A stretch of DNA of 64,000 nucleotides from Castellaniella sp044508625 (GTDB lineage Bacteria > Pseudomonadota > Gammaproteobacteria > Burkholderiales > Burkholderiaceae_B), in contig JBIQHJ010000005.1 of the NCBI GenBank assembly GCA_044508625.1, positions 1 to 64,000 of the forward strand, in the 5' to 3' direction. Made by a program: the position numbers and the translations under genes. This document shows positions 44,934-53,296 of this stretch, piece by piece (positions within the stretch are counted from its first letter, which is position 1; each line of letters opens with the position of its first letter). Below the pieces are notes generated by a model, which saw nothing but the letters and a program-made list of their open reading frames with translations, had not been told where the DNA came from and searched no databases.

Positions 44934-46439
44934 TCACGTACGGACGCGCCCATGTTCCTTCACAACAATACCCTGCTGGTCGTCTTCATCCTCGGCGTCA
45001 TCGCGACGTTCATCGGTTTCGGCCTGCGCGACCGCAATCTCGGGATCGTCCTGCTGGGCCTGGGGTTCCTGGCCACCCTGTTCGCCGTCCTGCGCAAGGC
45101 CGTCGACCTGTTCGGATAGCACGTCCCGCCTCCAGAGCCGGTACTGGTTCTTTCCGGATTTCTTTGCCACGTACATGGCCTGGTCGGCGTGCAGCATCAA
45201 TTCCTCGGTCGTCTCGCCGTCCTCGGGAAACAGGGCGATGCCGATGCTGCAGCGCACGTGGGCCTGGTGTTCCAGGTCCATGGCGATCGGACGGCCGACG
45301 GCCTCGATGATGCGCGCGGCGGTGTCCTCCAGCATGGGCAGGGTGGCGCCGGGGATCCCGAGCGTGAATTCGTCGCCGCCCAGGCGCGAGGCGATGCCCG
45401 CGTCCCCCGCCAGGTCGCGCAGGCGCCCGGCCACGACGCGCAGCACCTTGTCCCCGCCGGCATGGCCGTAGGTGTCGTTGACGGGCTTGAAGTCATCCAG
45501 GTCCAGCAGCAGCAGGCCGACGCCGCTGCCCCCTGCCAGGCGGACGGCCAGCCATTCCTTCATGCCCCGGCGATTGGCCAGCCCGGTCAGCTCGTCGCGC
45601 AGCGACTGCCCCCTCAGCCGCCGGTGCACGGCGTCCAGGCTTATGGCGATGCGGGCCATCTCGACGGCGGACTGGATGGTCAGCCGCTCGGCGCGGGTGG
45701 GCAGGCGGGATTCCTCGTGGTAGACGGCGAAGGCGCCCAGCACCGCGTCGTTCTTGTCCAGGATGGGGGTGGACCAGCAGGCCCGCATGCCGGTGGCCTG
45801 GACCAGATCGCGAAACGGCGTCCAGTTGGGATGGCTCTGCACGTCGCTGATCATGACCGCCTGCTTCTGGTACATGGCCGCGCCGCAGGAGCCCACCCGC
45901 GGGCCGATGGACAGGCCCACCAGGGCGCGGTTGTAGAGGCCGGGCAGGCCGGGGGCGATGGATTGCGCCACCCGCTGCCCCGATGAATCGAGGATCAGGG
46001 CCGAACAGCGGGCGCCCGGGGTGCGCGCCTCGACATAGCGGCACAGGATGCCCAGGGAATCGTCCAGAGGCTGGCGCCGGGAAATCGCCCGCAGCACCCG
46101 GGCCTGCCCGCGCAGATAGTGGACGCGCGCCAGCAGCCGGCGATTGGTGACCTCGGCCGTGGACAGCCTGGCGCGGCAGGCCCGCCAGGCGCGGCGCTGG
46201 GCGAGGGAGATCAGGAGGAAGACGCCGGCGGCGGATGCGGCGATCGCGGCATGAGCCGCCGTCTCGAGGAAAAAGGCCGCCACCAGCAGGGCGATCGATG
46301 CGGCGATTCCGAGCACGGCGGCGGCGTGGCCGGCCGCGAAGGGAGGAAACCTGGAACGCCGAAATGGAGGGGAGGCTCGATACGGGGGGCCGGTGTCGCG
46401 GAACTCTGTGCGCGTGACCAGCTTATTAATAAAAGGCAT
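44934..46439 (-). CDS. GAF-GGDEF diguanylate cyclase
   Basis: About 501 residues. Two N-terminal membrane helices (~38-80) are followed by a GAF domain (~110-270: SALILDSSGQRVAQSIAPGLPG, VGSCGAAMYQKQAVMISDVQSHPNW) and a GGDEF domain (~290-440). The domain has DELTGLANRRG, the active-site RLGGDEFTLG and ADQAMYVAKKSGKNQ. It should make cyclic di-GMP in response to a small ligand or redox cue. No RxxD inhibitory site is seen five residues before GGDEF. The last ~60 residues are Gln/Asp/Glu-rich, antisense to a possible small membrane-protein gene, and not part of the domain. It follows apbE by 34 nt of AT-rich DNA. Confidence 0.88.
   Translation of the reverse strand: MPFINKLVTRTEFRDTGPPYRASPPFRRSRFPPFAAGHAAAVLGIAASIALLVAAFFLETAAHAAIAASAAGVFLLISLAQRRAWRACRARLSTAEVTNRRLLARVHYLRGQARVLRAISRRQPLDDSLGILCRYVEARTPGARCSALILDSSGQRVAQSIAPGLPGLYNRALVGLSIGPRVGSCGAAMYQKQAVMISDVQSHPNWTPFRDLVQATGMRACWSTPILDKNDAVLGAFAVYHEESRLPTRAERLTIQSAVEMARIAISLDAVHRRLRGQSLRDELTGLANRRGMKEWLAVRLAGGSGVGLLLLDLDDFKPVNDTYGHAGGDKVLRVVAGRLRDLAGDAGIASRLGGDEFTLGIPGATLPMLEDTAARIIEAVGRPIAMDLEHQAHVRCSIGIALFPEDGETTEELMLHADQAMYVAKKSGKNQYRLWRRDVLSEQVDGLAQDGEQGGQEPQAQQDDPEIAVAQAETDERRDDAEDEDDQQGIVVKEHGRVRT
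44952..45119 (+). CDS. Possible small two-helix membrane protein
   Basis: A 55-residue frame with two hydrophobic stretches (residues ~7-24 and ~30-47) split by a charged RDRN turn and ending KAVDLFG. It has the look of a small inner-membrane protein. It lies entirely antisense to the 3' tail of the GGDEF gene, past the end of the GGDEF domain. Only one of the two overlapping readings is likely to be real there. No clear ribosome site precedes the ATG. Function unknown. Confidence 0.5.
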   Translation: MFLHNNTLLVVFILGVIATFIGFGLRDRNLGIVLLGLGFLATLFAVLRKAVDLFG

Positions 46440-46473
46440 AAGCTTATGTTACAAAATATATAAGTGAAAGGCC

Positions 46474-47457
46474 TTAACTCGTGTCAAGGAGTGGATTCGC
46501 GGCCGCGACCGCGCCAAAGCGGCCCGAGCCCCATTCGACCAGCCGGCCGTCGCGCCGCAGCAGGAACAGCGCCTCCAGCCCCTGCCGCTGCGCGAGCGCC
46601 GGGCCCTCGCCGGGGCCGGCCACCAGCAAGGCCGTGGCCCAGGCGTCCGCGTCCATGCATTCGCTCGCCAGCACCGTGACCGACGCCACGGCATTGCGCA
46701 CCGGCGCCGCGCGGCGCCCGTCCATGGAATGGGCGATCCGGTCGTTTCCCAGCCGGAACCAGTGCCGATAGTCCCCGGAGGTGGCCACCGCCAGGTCCGC
46801 CAGCTCGATCACGCCATGGGCGGCACGCACGCCGTCGCGCGGGCTCTCCAGCGCCACCGCCCAGGGCCGCCCGTCGCCGCGGCCGCCCAGCGCCCGCAGC
46901 TCGCCGTCCAGCGACAGCAGGGCCTGGTCGATCCCGTGCCGCCGCATCACGGCCGCCATGCAATCCACGGCATATCCCTTGGCGATCCCGCACAGGTCCA
47001 GGGTCATGGGGGCCTGCTTGCGCGCGCGGCCCAGCGCGAGGTCCAGTTCCAGGTCCTGGTGCGCGGGCCGGTGCCGCGCGGCGGCGCGGCGGACGGCCTG
47101 GGGATCCGGCGCATACCGCTCCGCGCCGAAGCCCCAGGCATTCACCAGTTCGCCGACGGCCGCATCGAAGGCCCCGCCGCTGCGGCGGCCCACGTCCAGC
47201 GCGCGATCCAGCACCGCCAGGATCTCGGGAGGCAGGGCCACCCACTCGCCGGGCGCGGCGCGGTTCAGGCGCATCAGGTCGCTGTCCGGCTTCCAGGGGG
47301 ACATCTGCCGGTCCACGCAGCCCACCGCCCGCCCCAGCTCGCGCGCCAGGACCCGGTGGTCGGCGCCGGCGCCGGCCCGATAGCGGGCGGACCAGCGGGT
47401 CCCCATCGCCGGGCCGCTCAGGACGGACGTCCCGGCCTCAGAACACGTCTTCGGCAT
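46474..47457 (-). CDS. apbE: FAD:protein FMN transferase ApbE
   Basis: A 327-residue flavin transferase. It attaches FMN through a phosphoester to Ser/Thr in target proteins outside the cytoplasm. Motifs: GPAMGTRWSARY near residue 15, SPWKPDSDLMRLN near 60, GGAFDAAVGELVNAWGFG near 100, LDLCGIAKGYAVD near 160 (Mg/FAD site), ATSGDYRHWFRLGNDRIAHSMDG near 235. No strong signal peptide is visible. A GGAGGG ribosome site precedes ATG 47457, which lies 20 nt inside the reductase gene. The upstream DUF2271 protein carries a candidate target site. Confidence 0.93.
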   Translation of the reverse strand: MPKTCSEAGTSVLSGPAMGTRWSARYRAGAGADHRVLARELGRAVGCVDRQMSPWKPDSDLMRLNRAAPGEWVALPPEILAVLDRALDVGRRSGGAFDAAVGELVNAWGFGAERYAPDPQAVRRAAARHRPAHQDLELDLALGRARKQAPMTLDLCGIAKGYAVDCMAAVMRRHGIDQALLSLDGELRALGGRGDGRPWAVALESPRDGVRAAHGVIELADLAVATSGDYRHWFRLGNDRIAHSMDGRRAAPVRNAVASVTVLASECMDADAWATALLVAGPGEGPALAQRQGLEALFLLRRDGRLVEWGSGRFGAVAAANPLLDTS

Positions 47458-49645
47458 AGCGCCCTCCTGCCCGCAATCGATGCACGTCCAGGCCGATCGG
47501 ACGCAGGATCTCGTCCAGCGCCTCGGCGACGCCGGCGGCCATCGGCCGGCTGCCGCAGACCCGCAGCGCGGCGCCCCCGGAGACCAGCGCGCGCAGGCGC
47601 TCGGCATCGCGGCGCAAGGCGTCCTGGACGTAGCCGCCCCCACCGGGCACCCGGGAAAAGGCGGTCTTCAGGCCCGAAAGGCGCCCGTCGGCCAGCCAGC
47701 CCCGGATCGCCTCGCCGAAGTAGAAATCCTCGGCCGGGTTGCGGGCGCCGAAATACAGGAACATCGGGATCTTGCGGGCATTGTCGCGGATGAAGCCCGC
47801 CAGGGGAGCCACCCCGGTCCCGGCGCCGATCAGCGCCACCGGACGCCGCGCGCCGTCCAGGGTGAATCCCGGGTTGGGCTTGATGAACGCCTGGATGCGG
47901 TCCCCGGGTTTCAGGCCATGCAGAAAGCCCGAACAGGCGCCGCCGGGCATGCGCCGCACGCAGATTTCCAGGAACCCGTCCCGCCGGCCCGAGGCCAGCG
48001 AATAGTACCGGGGCACCGGGCTGTCCGGCGGCACGATGCCGACCAGGTCCCCGGCCTCGAAGCGCGGCATGCCCCGGCCCAGCAGGCGCCCGAGCGGGCC
48101 GGGATCGGACCAGCGGAAGCGCAGCACGGCCGTCGGCCCGCTGGCGCCGCCCGCGTAGTCCTCGCGGCCGGCCAGCTCGAGCGCGACGGTGGCGGGAATC
48201 CGCGGCACGTAGTCCAGGGCCAGCGTCTCCCCCAGCGCCTGCGACAGGGCCGCGCCCCAGCGGTCGAACTGCTGGGCGGACTGCTGGTGTATGCATTCCA
48301 GCGGCAGGGTCCGGGGCCAGCCGCGCTCTCGCAGTGTGTGCTCGAGGGCCTCGGCATAGCCGCAGAAGGCGGGAAACTGGCGATCGCCAAAGCCCAGCAC
48401 CGTCACGGGCACCGCGCCCGGCGGCAGGCTCGCGATCCGCTCCAGCGCCCGGGCGGCGCGGGCCGGCGCCTGCCCATCCCCGTACGTGGCGGCCAGCACG
48501 AACACCTGGCGCGCGGACCCGGGCACCTGGAACTGCTCGAGCGCGGCCGTATGGACGGCATGGCCGCCGCGCACGAAAGCATCGTGCAGGGCCTTGGCGA
48601 AGCCCCAGGTGGTGCCTCCCTCGCTCGCCACGAAGATCAGGACCTCGGCGCGCCGCGCCGGGCTGTCGTCGGCCAGCCGGGGGATGCGGCCGCGGCCCTG
48701 GCGCCAGACCAGGAAGCCCGAAATCCAGAAGACCGGGATGGACAGCCCCATCAGGCCCAGCACCAGCGCCCAGGCCCACAGCCCCTGGCCGGTGTGCAGC
48801 GCGTGGATCCAGTCATGGATGCGCCGGGCGGCGGGCGCCGGCTCCCAGGCCAGCACATGGCCGCTGCGCCGGTCGATCCAGCCCTCAGCCTCGTCCATGG
48901 CCACCGCCCAGGTGTCCTCCGGGTCGCTGGCCGCGGGGAAGTTCAGCTTGCGCAGTCCATCGGCCGACAGCGCCCGCAGCAGGGGCAGGTCCTCCACCGC
49001 CAGGTCGGGCTGCTCGCCCGGGGCGGACACCACGTCCGGATCGATGTCCGAATCGGCCGGGACCAGGCCGAAGGTCGTGGCGCTCATGTACAGGGCGGTC
49101 AGCGACGACAGGGCGAGGACCAGCACCAGGACGCGGCCCGCGACCCCGTGCACCCGCTGGGCGGCCGTCCCGCGGATCCGGCCCGCGAGGCGGCGCCAGC
49201 CGCCCAGGCGCCGGGCCAGCATCAGCGTGCCCGAGACCGAGAGCAGCAGCATGGCCAGGGCCAGTCCCGCCACCCCCAGGCGCCCGGGATCGTCCAGGAA
49301 GAAAGAGCGATGCAGATTGCGGACCCAGCGCTCGACGCCCGAGGCCTGGTAGTCGCCCAGCACCCGCCCGTCGGCCGGATCCACCCGGCTCGCCCGCGCC
49401 TGGTTGCCGTCGAAGGAATAGGCGATGACGTCGCCGGCCGGCGTCCGCCGGATCTCCTCGAGGCCCGGCACGTGGTCCGCGACCCGGCCCGCCAGCTCGG
49501 CCACCGTCAGGCCGGCCGGGACCGGCCGCGCCTGCCACGCATCGCGCACCGGAAAGAAGGCCAGGACCAGTCCGCTCACCCCGACGGCCACGGCCAGGGC
49601 GCCCGCCCACAGGCCCAGCCATCGGTGAATCTGCCGCCATTGCAT
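47438..49645 (-). CDS. PepSY transmembrane / flavodoxin / NADPH-flavin reductase fusion
   Basis: A 735-residue membrane flavoenzyme. Residues ~1-340 are a PepSY-TM region with four helices (HRWLGLWAGALAVAVGVSG, RNLHRSFFLDDPGR). Residues ~355-500 are flavodoxin-like (EVLIFVASEGGTTWGFAKAL, LGFGDRQFPAFCGYA). Residues ~530-735 are an FAD/NAD(P) reductase half (PRYYSLASG, GGACSGFLHGLKPGD, IGAGTGVAPLAGFI, YFGARNP, RYAEDVF end). It should carry electrons from cytoplasmic NADPH through FAD/FMN to a periplasmic acceptor. It follows DUF2271 by 5 nt. ATG 49645 starts the first helix. Confidence 0.9.
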   Translation of the reverse strand: MQWRQIHRWLGLWAGALAVAVGVSGLVLAFFPVRDAWQARPVPAGLTVAELAGRVADHVPGLEEIRRTPAGDVIAYSFDGNQARASRVDPADGRVLGDYQASGVERWVRNLHRSFFLDDPGRLGVAGLALAMLLLSVSGTLMLARRLGGWRRLAGRIRGTAAQRVHGVAGRVLVLVLALSSLTALYMSATTFGLVPADSDIDPDVVSAPGEQPDLAVEDLPLLRALSADGLRKLNFPAASDPEDTWAVAMDEAEGWIDRRSGHVLAWEPAPAARRIHDWIHALHTGQGLWAWALVLGLMGLSIPVFWISGFLVWRQGRGRIPRLADDSPARRAEVLIFVASEGGTTWGFAKALHDAFVRGGHAVHTAALEQFQVPGSARQVFVLAATYGDGQAPARAARALERIASLPPGAVPVTVLGFGDRQFPAFCGYAEALEHTLRERGWPRTLPLECIHQQSAQQFDRWGAALSQALGETLALDYVPRIPATVALELAGREDYAGGASGPTAVLRFRWSDPGPLGRLLGRGMPRFEAGDLVGIVPPDSPVPRYYSLASGRRDGFLEICVRRMPGGACSGFLHGLKPGDRIQAFIKPNPGFTLDGARRPVALIGAGTGVAPLAGFIRDNARKIPMFLYFGARNPAEDFYFGEAIRGWLADGRLSGLKTAFSRVPGGGGYVQDALRRDAERLRALVSGGAALRVCGSRPMAAGVAEALDEILRPIGLDVHRLRAGGRYAEDVF

Positions 49646-49650
49646 GATGA

Positions 49651-50127
49651 TTACCGGATCTCGTAGCTGAAGGACTGGATGAACTGCCGTCCGGCCGTCT
49701 TCTGGCCGGCGCCCGCCGTGGTCAGGGGAACGCGGATCTCGGAGGGGCTGTCGCGCATGTCCTCGACCGCCGCGTCGACGCGCACTTCGTAGCCGGCATC
49801 GAACAGCGCATCCGCCAGCTCGGCCGTCACCGTCAGCGTGCGGCCCTCGCCGACGCTCGCGCCGGTCACCCCGTCGAGCCGGGCGGCGTCCCCCGCCGAC
49901 AGGCGCTGCCAGTCGGGCAGGTGCTTGTAGTACTTGGCCTTGCCGCCCGCGACCCACAGGGTGCCGGCATAGGCGCCCTGGGCGTCGGTCAGGTACACGG
50001 CCAGGTAGGCGCCGTCGCCGCCGTAGTTCTGCAGCGTGGTCGACAGGGTGACGGTACGGCTCTGGGCCAGGGCGGGAATCGCCAGCGTGGTGGCCGCCAG
50101 CAGGGCGGCGATGGAGGCAGTCTTCAT
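49651..50127 (-). CDS. DUF2271 periplasmic protein with a candidate flavinylation site
   Basis: A 158-residue secreted protein. Signal peptide residues 1-21 end ALA-Q. The body is a DUF2271-type beta domain (SRTVTLSTTLQNYGGDGAYLAVYL, GTLWVAGGKAKYYKHLPDW). At residues 85-91 it reads DGVTGAS, which fits the D-x-x-T/S-G-A-T/S consensus modified by ApbE; Thr88 would carry FMN. With apbE and a PepSY-flavodoxin reductase in the same operon, a role as periplasmic flavin electron carrier is likely. The start at 50127 is chosen because AGGA lies 8 nt upstream. An ATG at 50142 overlapping the PepSY stop is possible. Confidence 0.85.
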   Translation of the reverse strand: MKTASIAALLAATTLAIPALAQSRTVTLSTTLQNYGGDGAYLAVYLTDAQGAYAGTLWVAGGKAKYYKHLPDWQRLSAGDAARLDGVTGASVGEGRTLTVTAELADALFDAGYEVRVDAAVEDMRDSPSEIRVPLTTAGAGQKTAGRQFIQSFSYEIR

Positions 50128-50141
50128 GGTGGGGGTCCTCA

Positions 50142-50492
50142 TCAGTTGGATGGAGTCGTGCGATGGCCGCGATCGCGGTCGCGGTCGCGGTCGCGGCGGT
50201 GGTCGTCGTCCCGGTCGCGGTACTTGATCTTCACCACCTCGAGGGTCGCGGGATCGAGCTTGGCCTTGAAGGACCGGCCGTCGGCGTCCCGGCCGGTGAC
50301 CTCATAGCAGCCGTCGTCGATCTTCACACGCCTCAAGTCCCAGCCCTTCTGGCCCGCCAGCCGGTCGACGGCGTCGCGCGGCTGCCAGCGCTCGATCGGC
50401 ACGTCGCAGTCATCGGCCGCCAGCGCCGGCGCGGCGGCCAGGCCCAGCGAGGCCGCCAGCAGACAGGCGCCGAATTTCCGGATCATGTGCAT
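50142..50492 (-). CDS. Small periplasmic PepSY-domain protein
   Basis: A 116-residue protein. A signal peptide (to ~30, APALAA) is followed by one PepSY domain (WQPRDAVDRLAGQKGWDLRRVKIDDGCYEV, then GRSFKAKLDPATLEVVKIKYRD). The tail is DRDRDRDR-like, encoded by a hexanucleotide CGGTCG repeat at about 50164-50220. The two Cys (in DDCDV and DGCYEV) could form a disulfide. First gene of the PepSY-DUF2271-reductase-ApbE operon. Start at 50492 chosen for GGAG 8 nt upstream; 50507 and 50486 are alternatives. Confidence 0.82.
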   Translation of the reverse strand: MHMIRKFGACLLAASLGLAAAPALAADDCDVPIERWQPRDAVDRLAGQKGWDLRRVKIDDGCYEVTGRDADGRSFKAKLDPATLEVVKIKYRDRDDDHRRDRDRDRDRGHRTTPSN

Positions 50493-50583
50493 GATGGGTT
50501 CTCCCATTCCCGCGGCCGCCGGACGGCAGCCATCGAATCCATGGTAAGAACCCGAACATTGACCTCAGATGAACGGACGCCCA

Positions 50584-50605
50584 TTCCGCGTCCCGGCGCG
50601 CGGAA
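50584..50605. promoter_or_regulatory. Inverted repeat upstream of the PepSY operon
   Basis: Perfect 7-bp arms TTCCGCG and CGCGGAA with an 8-bp spacer, about 95 bp before the PepSY start. It could be an operator or part of a terminator for the opposite side. The rest of the 219-bp spacer shows nothing clear. Confidence 0.35.
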
Positions 50606-50711
50606 CCTTTGATCCCAATCAAAAAGAGGATGTGGAGGGGGCGCGCCGCCGAGGGCCCGTCCCGGCGAGCCTGGAGGGGCATGCGGCGGGCCCCGCATCC
50701 GGGGCCCGGTC

Positions 50712-51959
50712 CTAGACCACGCCGCGCGCCCGCAGGGCCTCGATCTCTCGCGGCGCCAGCCCCAGCACCTCCTCCAGCACGCAGGCCGTGTGCGCCCCCA
50801 GGGCGGGTGGCGGCAGGCGGTAATCCACCGGGGTGTCCGAGAGGCGGATCGGGCTGGCCACCAGCGGCACCGCGCCGATTTCCGGATGCGGCATCTCGAT
50901 GCGCAGGCCGCGCGCGCGCACCTGGGCGTCGTCGAACACCTGCTCCAGCGCGTTGATCGGACCGCAGGGCACGGCGCGGGATTCCAGCGCCCGCACCCAG
51001 TCGGCCGTGCCGCGGGCCGTGGTCAGGTGTCGCAGGATGGGGATCAGGGCGTCGCGATGCTCCACCCGCGCCCGATTGGTGGCGAAACGAGGGTCCTGCG
51101 CCAGGTCCGGCCGGCCGGCTTCCTCGCAGAAGCGCGCGAATTGCCCGTCGTTGCCGATGGCGAGGATCATGTGGCCGTCCGCCGTGGGGAAGTCCTGGTA
51201 TGGCACGATGCTGGGATGCGCATTGCCCAGCCGCCCCGGGCTGCGTCCGGTGGCCAGGTAGTTCATGGCCTGGTTCGCCAGGCAGGCGACCTGCACGTCC
51301 AGCAGCGCCATGTCCACGTGCTGGCCGGCGCCGCTGCGTTCACGCGCCGCCAGCGCGGCCTGGATGGCATTGGCCGCGTACAGGCCGGTCAGGATGTCGG
51401 TCAGCGCCACGCCCGCCTTCATCGGCCCGCCGCCCGGCTCGCCGTCGGGCCGGCCGGTGATGCTCATCAGGCCGCCCAGGCCCTGCACCAGGAAATCGTA
51501 GCCCGCGCGCGCCGCGTACGGACCGGTCTGCCCGAACCCCGTGATGGAGCAATACACCAGGCGCGGGTTGAGCGCATGCAGGCTGTCGTAGTCCAGGCCA
51601 TAGCGCGCCAGCCCGCCCGCCTTGAAGTTTTCCACCAGCACGTCCGACCGGCAGGCCAGCGCGCGGATCAGCGCCTGGCCCTCGGCGCTGGCCATGTCCA
51701 CCGTCACCGAGCGCTTGTTGCGGTTGGCGCACAGGTAATAGGCCGCGACGCGCGCGCCGCCGTCCTCGCCGCCCGGCATCCACGGCGGCCCCCAGCCGCG
51801 CGTGTCGTCGCCCGCGCCGGGGCGCTCGATCTTGATGACGTCGGCGCCCAGGTCGCCCAGGATCTGCGTGGCCCAGGGGCCGGCGAGCACGCGCGAGAGG
51901 TCCAGGACGCGGATGTGCGACAAGGCGCCCCGGGGCGCGGCGGCGGTTTCCTGCGCCAT
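50712..51959 (-). CDS. CaiB/BaiF CoA-transferase linked to glutaryl-CoA dehydrogenase
   Basis: A 415-residue family III CoA-transferase with a typical N-domain (IRVLDLSRVLAGPWATQILGDLGADVIKIERP). The catalytic residue is probably Asp188 in GVALTDILTGLY. The order and spacing (12 nt after gcdH) suggest it activates glutarate as succinyl-CoA:glutarate CoA-transferase, giving glutaryl-CoA for GcdH. That role is known for this gene pair but is inferred here from context. Confidence 0.85.
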   Translation of the reverse strand: MAQETAAAPRGALSHIRVLDLSRVLAGPWATQILGDLGADVIKIERPGAGDDTRGWGPPWMPGGEDGGARVAAYYLCANRNKRSVTVDMASAEGQALIRALACRSDVLVENFKAGGLARYGLDYDSLHALNPRLVYCSITGFGQTGPYAARAGYDFLVQGLGGLMSITGRPDGEPGGGPMKAGVALTDILTGLYAANAIQAALAARERSGAGQHVDMALLDVQVACLANQAMNYLATGRSPGRLGNAHPSIVPYQDFPTADGHMILAIGNDGQFARFCEEAGRPDLAQDPRFATNRARVEHRDALIPILRHLTTARGTADWVRALESRAVPCGPINALEQVFDDAQVRARGLRIEMPHPEIGAVPLVASPIRLSDTPVDYRLPPPALGAHTACVLEEVLGLAPREIEALRARGVV

Positions 51960-51971
51960 GCCCGCGCCCCC

Positions 51972-53159
51972 TCAGTTGGCGAAGGCGGCGATGCCGGTGA
52001 TGGCGCGCCCGATGATCAGGGCGTGCACGTCGTGCGTGCCCTCGTAGGTGTTCACCACCTCGAGGTTGACCAGGTGGCGGGCGATGCAGAACTCGTCGGA
52101 AATCCCGTTGCCGCCCAGCATGTCGCGCGCCACGCGGGCGATGTCCAGGGCCTTGCCGCAGGAATTGCGCTTGATGATGGAAGTGATTTCCACCGGCGCC
52201 TGGCCTTCGTCCTTGAGGCGGCCGACGCGCAGCACGGATTGCAGGCCCAGCGTGATCTCGGTCAGCATGTCGGCGAGCTTTTTCTGGATGAGCTGGTTGG
52301 CGGCCAGGGGGCGGCCGAACTGCTTGCGGTCCAGCACGTACTGGCGCGCGGTCTCGTAGCAGGCCTCGGCCGCGCCCAGGGCGCCCCAGGCGATGCCGTA
52401 GCGCGCCGAATTCAGGCAGGTGAAGGGGCCCTTCAGGCCGCGCACGTCGGGGAAGGCGTTTTCCTCGGGCACGAAGACCTCGTCCAGCACGATCTCGCCC
52501 GTGATCGAGGCGCGCAGGCCGACCTTGCCGTGGATGGCGGGCGCCGACAGGCCCTTCCAGCCCTTTTCCAGGATGAAGCCGCGGATGTCGCCGGCCTCGT
52601 CCTTGGCCCAGACCACGAACACGTCGGCGATCGGGCTGTTGGTGATCCAGGTCTTGGCCCCCGTCAGGCTGTAGCCGCCCGGCACTTTCTTGGCGCGCGT
52701 GGCCATCGAGCCCGGGTCCGAGCCGTGGTCGGGCTCGGTCAGGCCGAAGCAGCCGATCCACTCGCCCGAGGCGAGCTTCGGCAGGTATTTTTCTTTTTGC
52801 GCGGTCGTGCCGAAGGCGTCGATGGGCACCATGACCAGCGAGCTCTGCACGCTCATCATCGAGCGGTAGCCGGAATCGACCCGCTCGACCTCGCGGGCGA
52901 TCAGCCCGTAGCACACGTAGTTCATGCCCGCGCCGCCGTATTGCTCGGGGATCGTGGCGCCCAGCAGGCCGAGCTCGCCCATCTCGCGGAAGATCGCCGG
53001 ATCGGTCTGCTCATTGCGGAAGGCGAGCTGGACCCGGGGCAGCAGGCGGTCCTGGGCATAGGCGCGGGCGGCATCGCGCACCATGCGCTCGGTGTCGTTC
53101 AGTTGCTGGTCCAGCAGCAGGGGATCGAGCCATTCGAACCGGGGGCGGGAGGCGGACAT
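51972..53159 (-). CDS. gcdH: Glutaryl-CoA dehydrogenase
   Basis: A 395-residue FAD acyl-CoA dehydrogenase that oxidises and decarboxylates glutaryl-CoA to crotonyl-CoA in lysine/tryptophan breakdown. Family signatures: GATIPEQYGGAGMNYVCYGLIAREVERVDSGYRSMMSVQSSL, FGLTEPDHGSDPGSM, WITNSPIADVFVVWAKD, and the catalytic Glu in NTYEGTHDVHALI near residue 375. The GYRSMMSVQ and YEGTHDVH wording is specific to GcdH. Ribosome site GGAG 8 nt before the ATG. Divergent from a LysR gene, with two perfect direct repeats between. Confidence 0.95.
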   Translation of the reverse strand: MSASRPRFEWLDPLLLDQQLNDTERMVRDAARAYAQDRLLPRVQLAFRNEQTDPAIFREMGELGLLGATIPEQYGGAGMNYVCYGLIAREVERVDSGYRSMMSVQSSLVMVPIDAFGTTAQKEKYLPKLASGEWIGCFGLTEPDHGSDPGSMATRAKKVPGGYSLTGAKTWITNSPIADVFVVWAKDEAGDIRGFILEKGWKGLSAPAIHGKVGLRASITGEIVLDEVFVPEENAFPDVRGLKGPFTCLNSARYGIAWGALGAAEACYETARQYVLDRKQFGRPLAANQLIQKKLADMLTEITLGLQSVLRVGRLKDEGQAPVEITSIIKRNSCGKALDIARVARDMLGGNGISDEFCIARHLVNLEVVNTYEGTHDVHALIIGRAITGIAAFAN

Positions 53160-53187
53160 GGGAATTCTCCAAAAGAAAAGATGCGAT

Positions 53188-53226
53188 CAGTGATGTTCTG
53201 GCATTCAACCAGTGATGTTCTGGCAT
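53188..53226. repeat. Two perfect 17-bp direct repeats in the gcdH-lysR spacer
   Basis: CAGTGATGTTCTGGCAT occurs at 53188-53204 and 53210-53226, offset 22 bp (about two helical turns). The pair is 29 bp before the gcdH start and 70 bp before the LysR start. This is the arrangement expected of a LysR activator/autorepressor site, though classic LysR boxes are inverted. Confidence 0.8.
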
Positions 53227-53296
53227 ACTATCCAGATATTTCCCCGCGCACAATCGATATAAACTGCGCTATCTGTGATTTTTATTCACTCCGTAC

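Noticed and set aside
40875..45119. Single 1414-codon frame running through the N gap
   Set aside because: It joins ackA to antisense of nhaA only because N codons are read as X. The gap length is arbitrary.
49921..50612. Plus-strand frames opposite the PepSY and DUF2271 genes
   Set aside because: Val/Ala/Gly-rich shadows. The minus strand has signal peptides, ribosome sites and recognisable domains.
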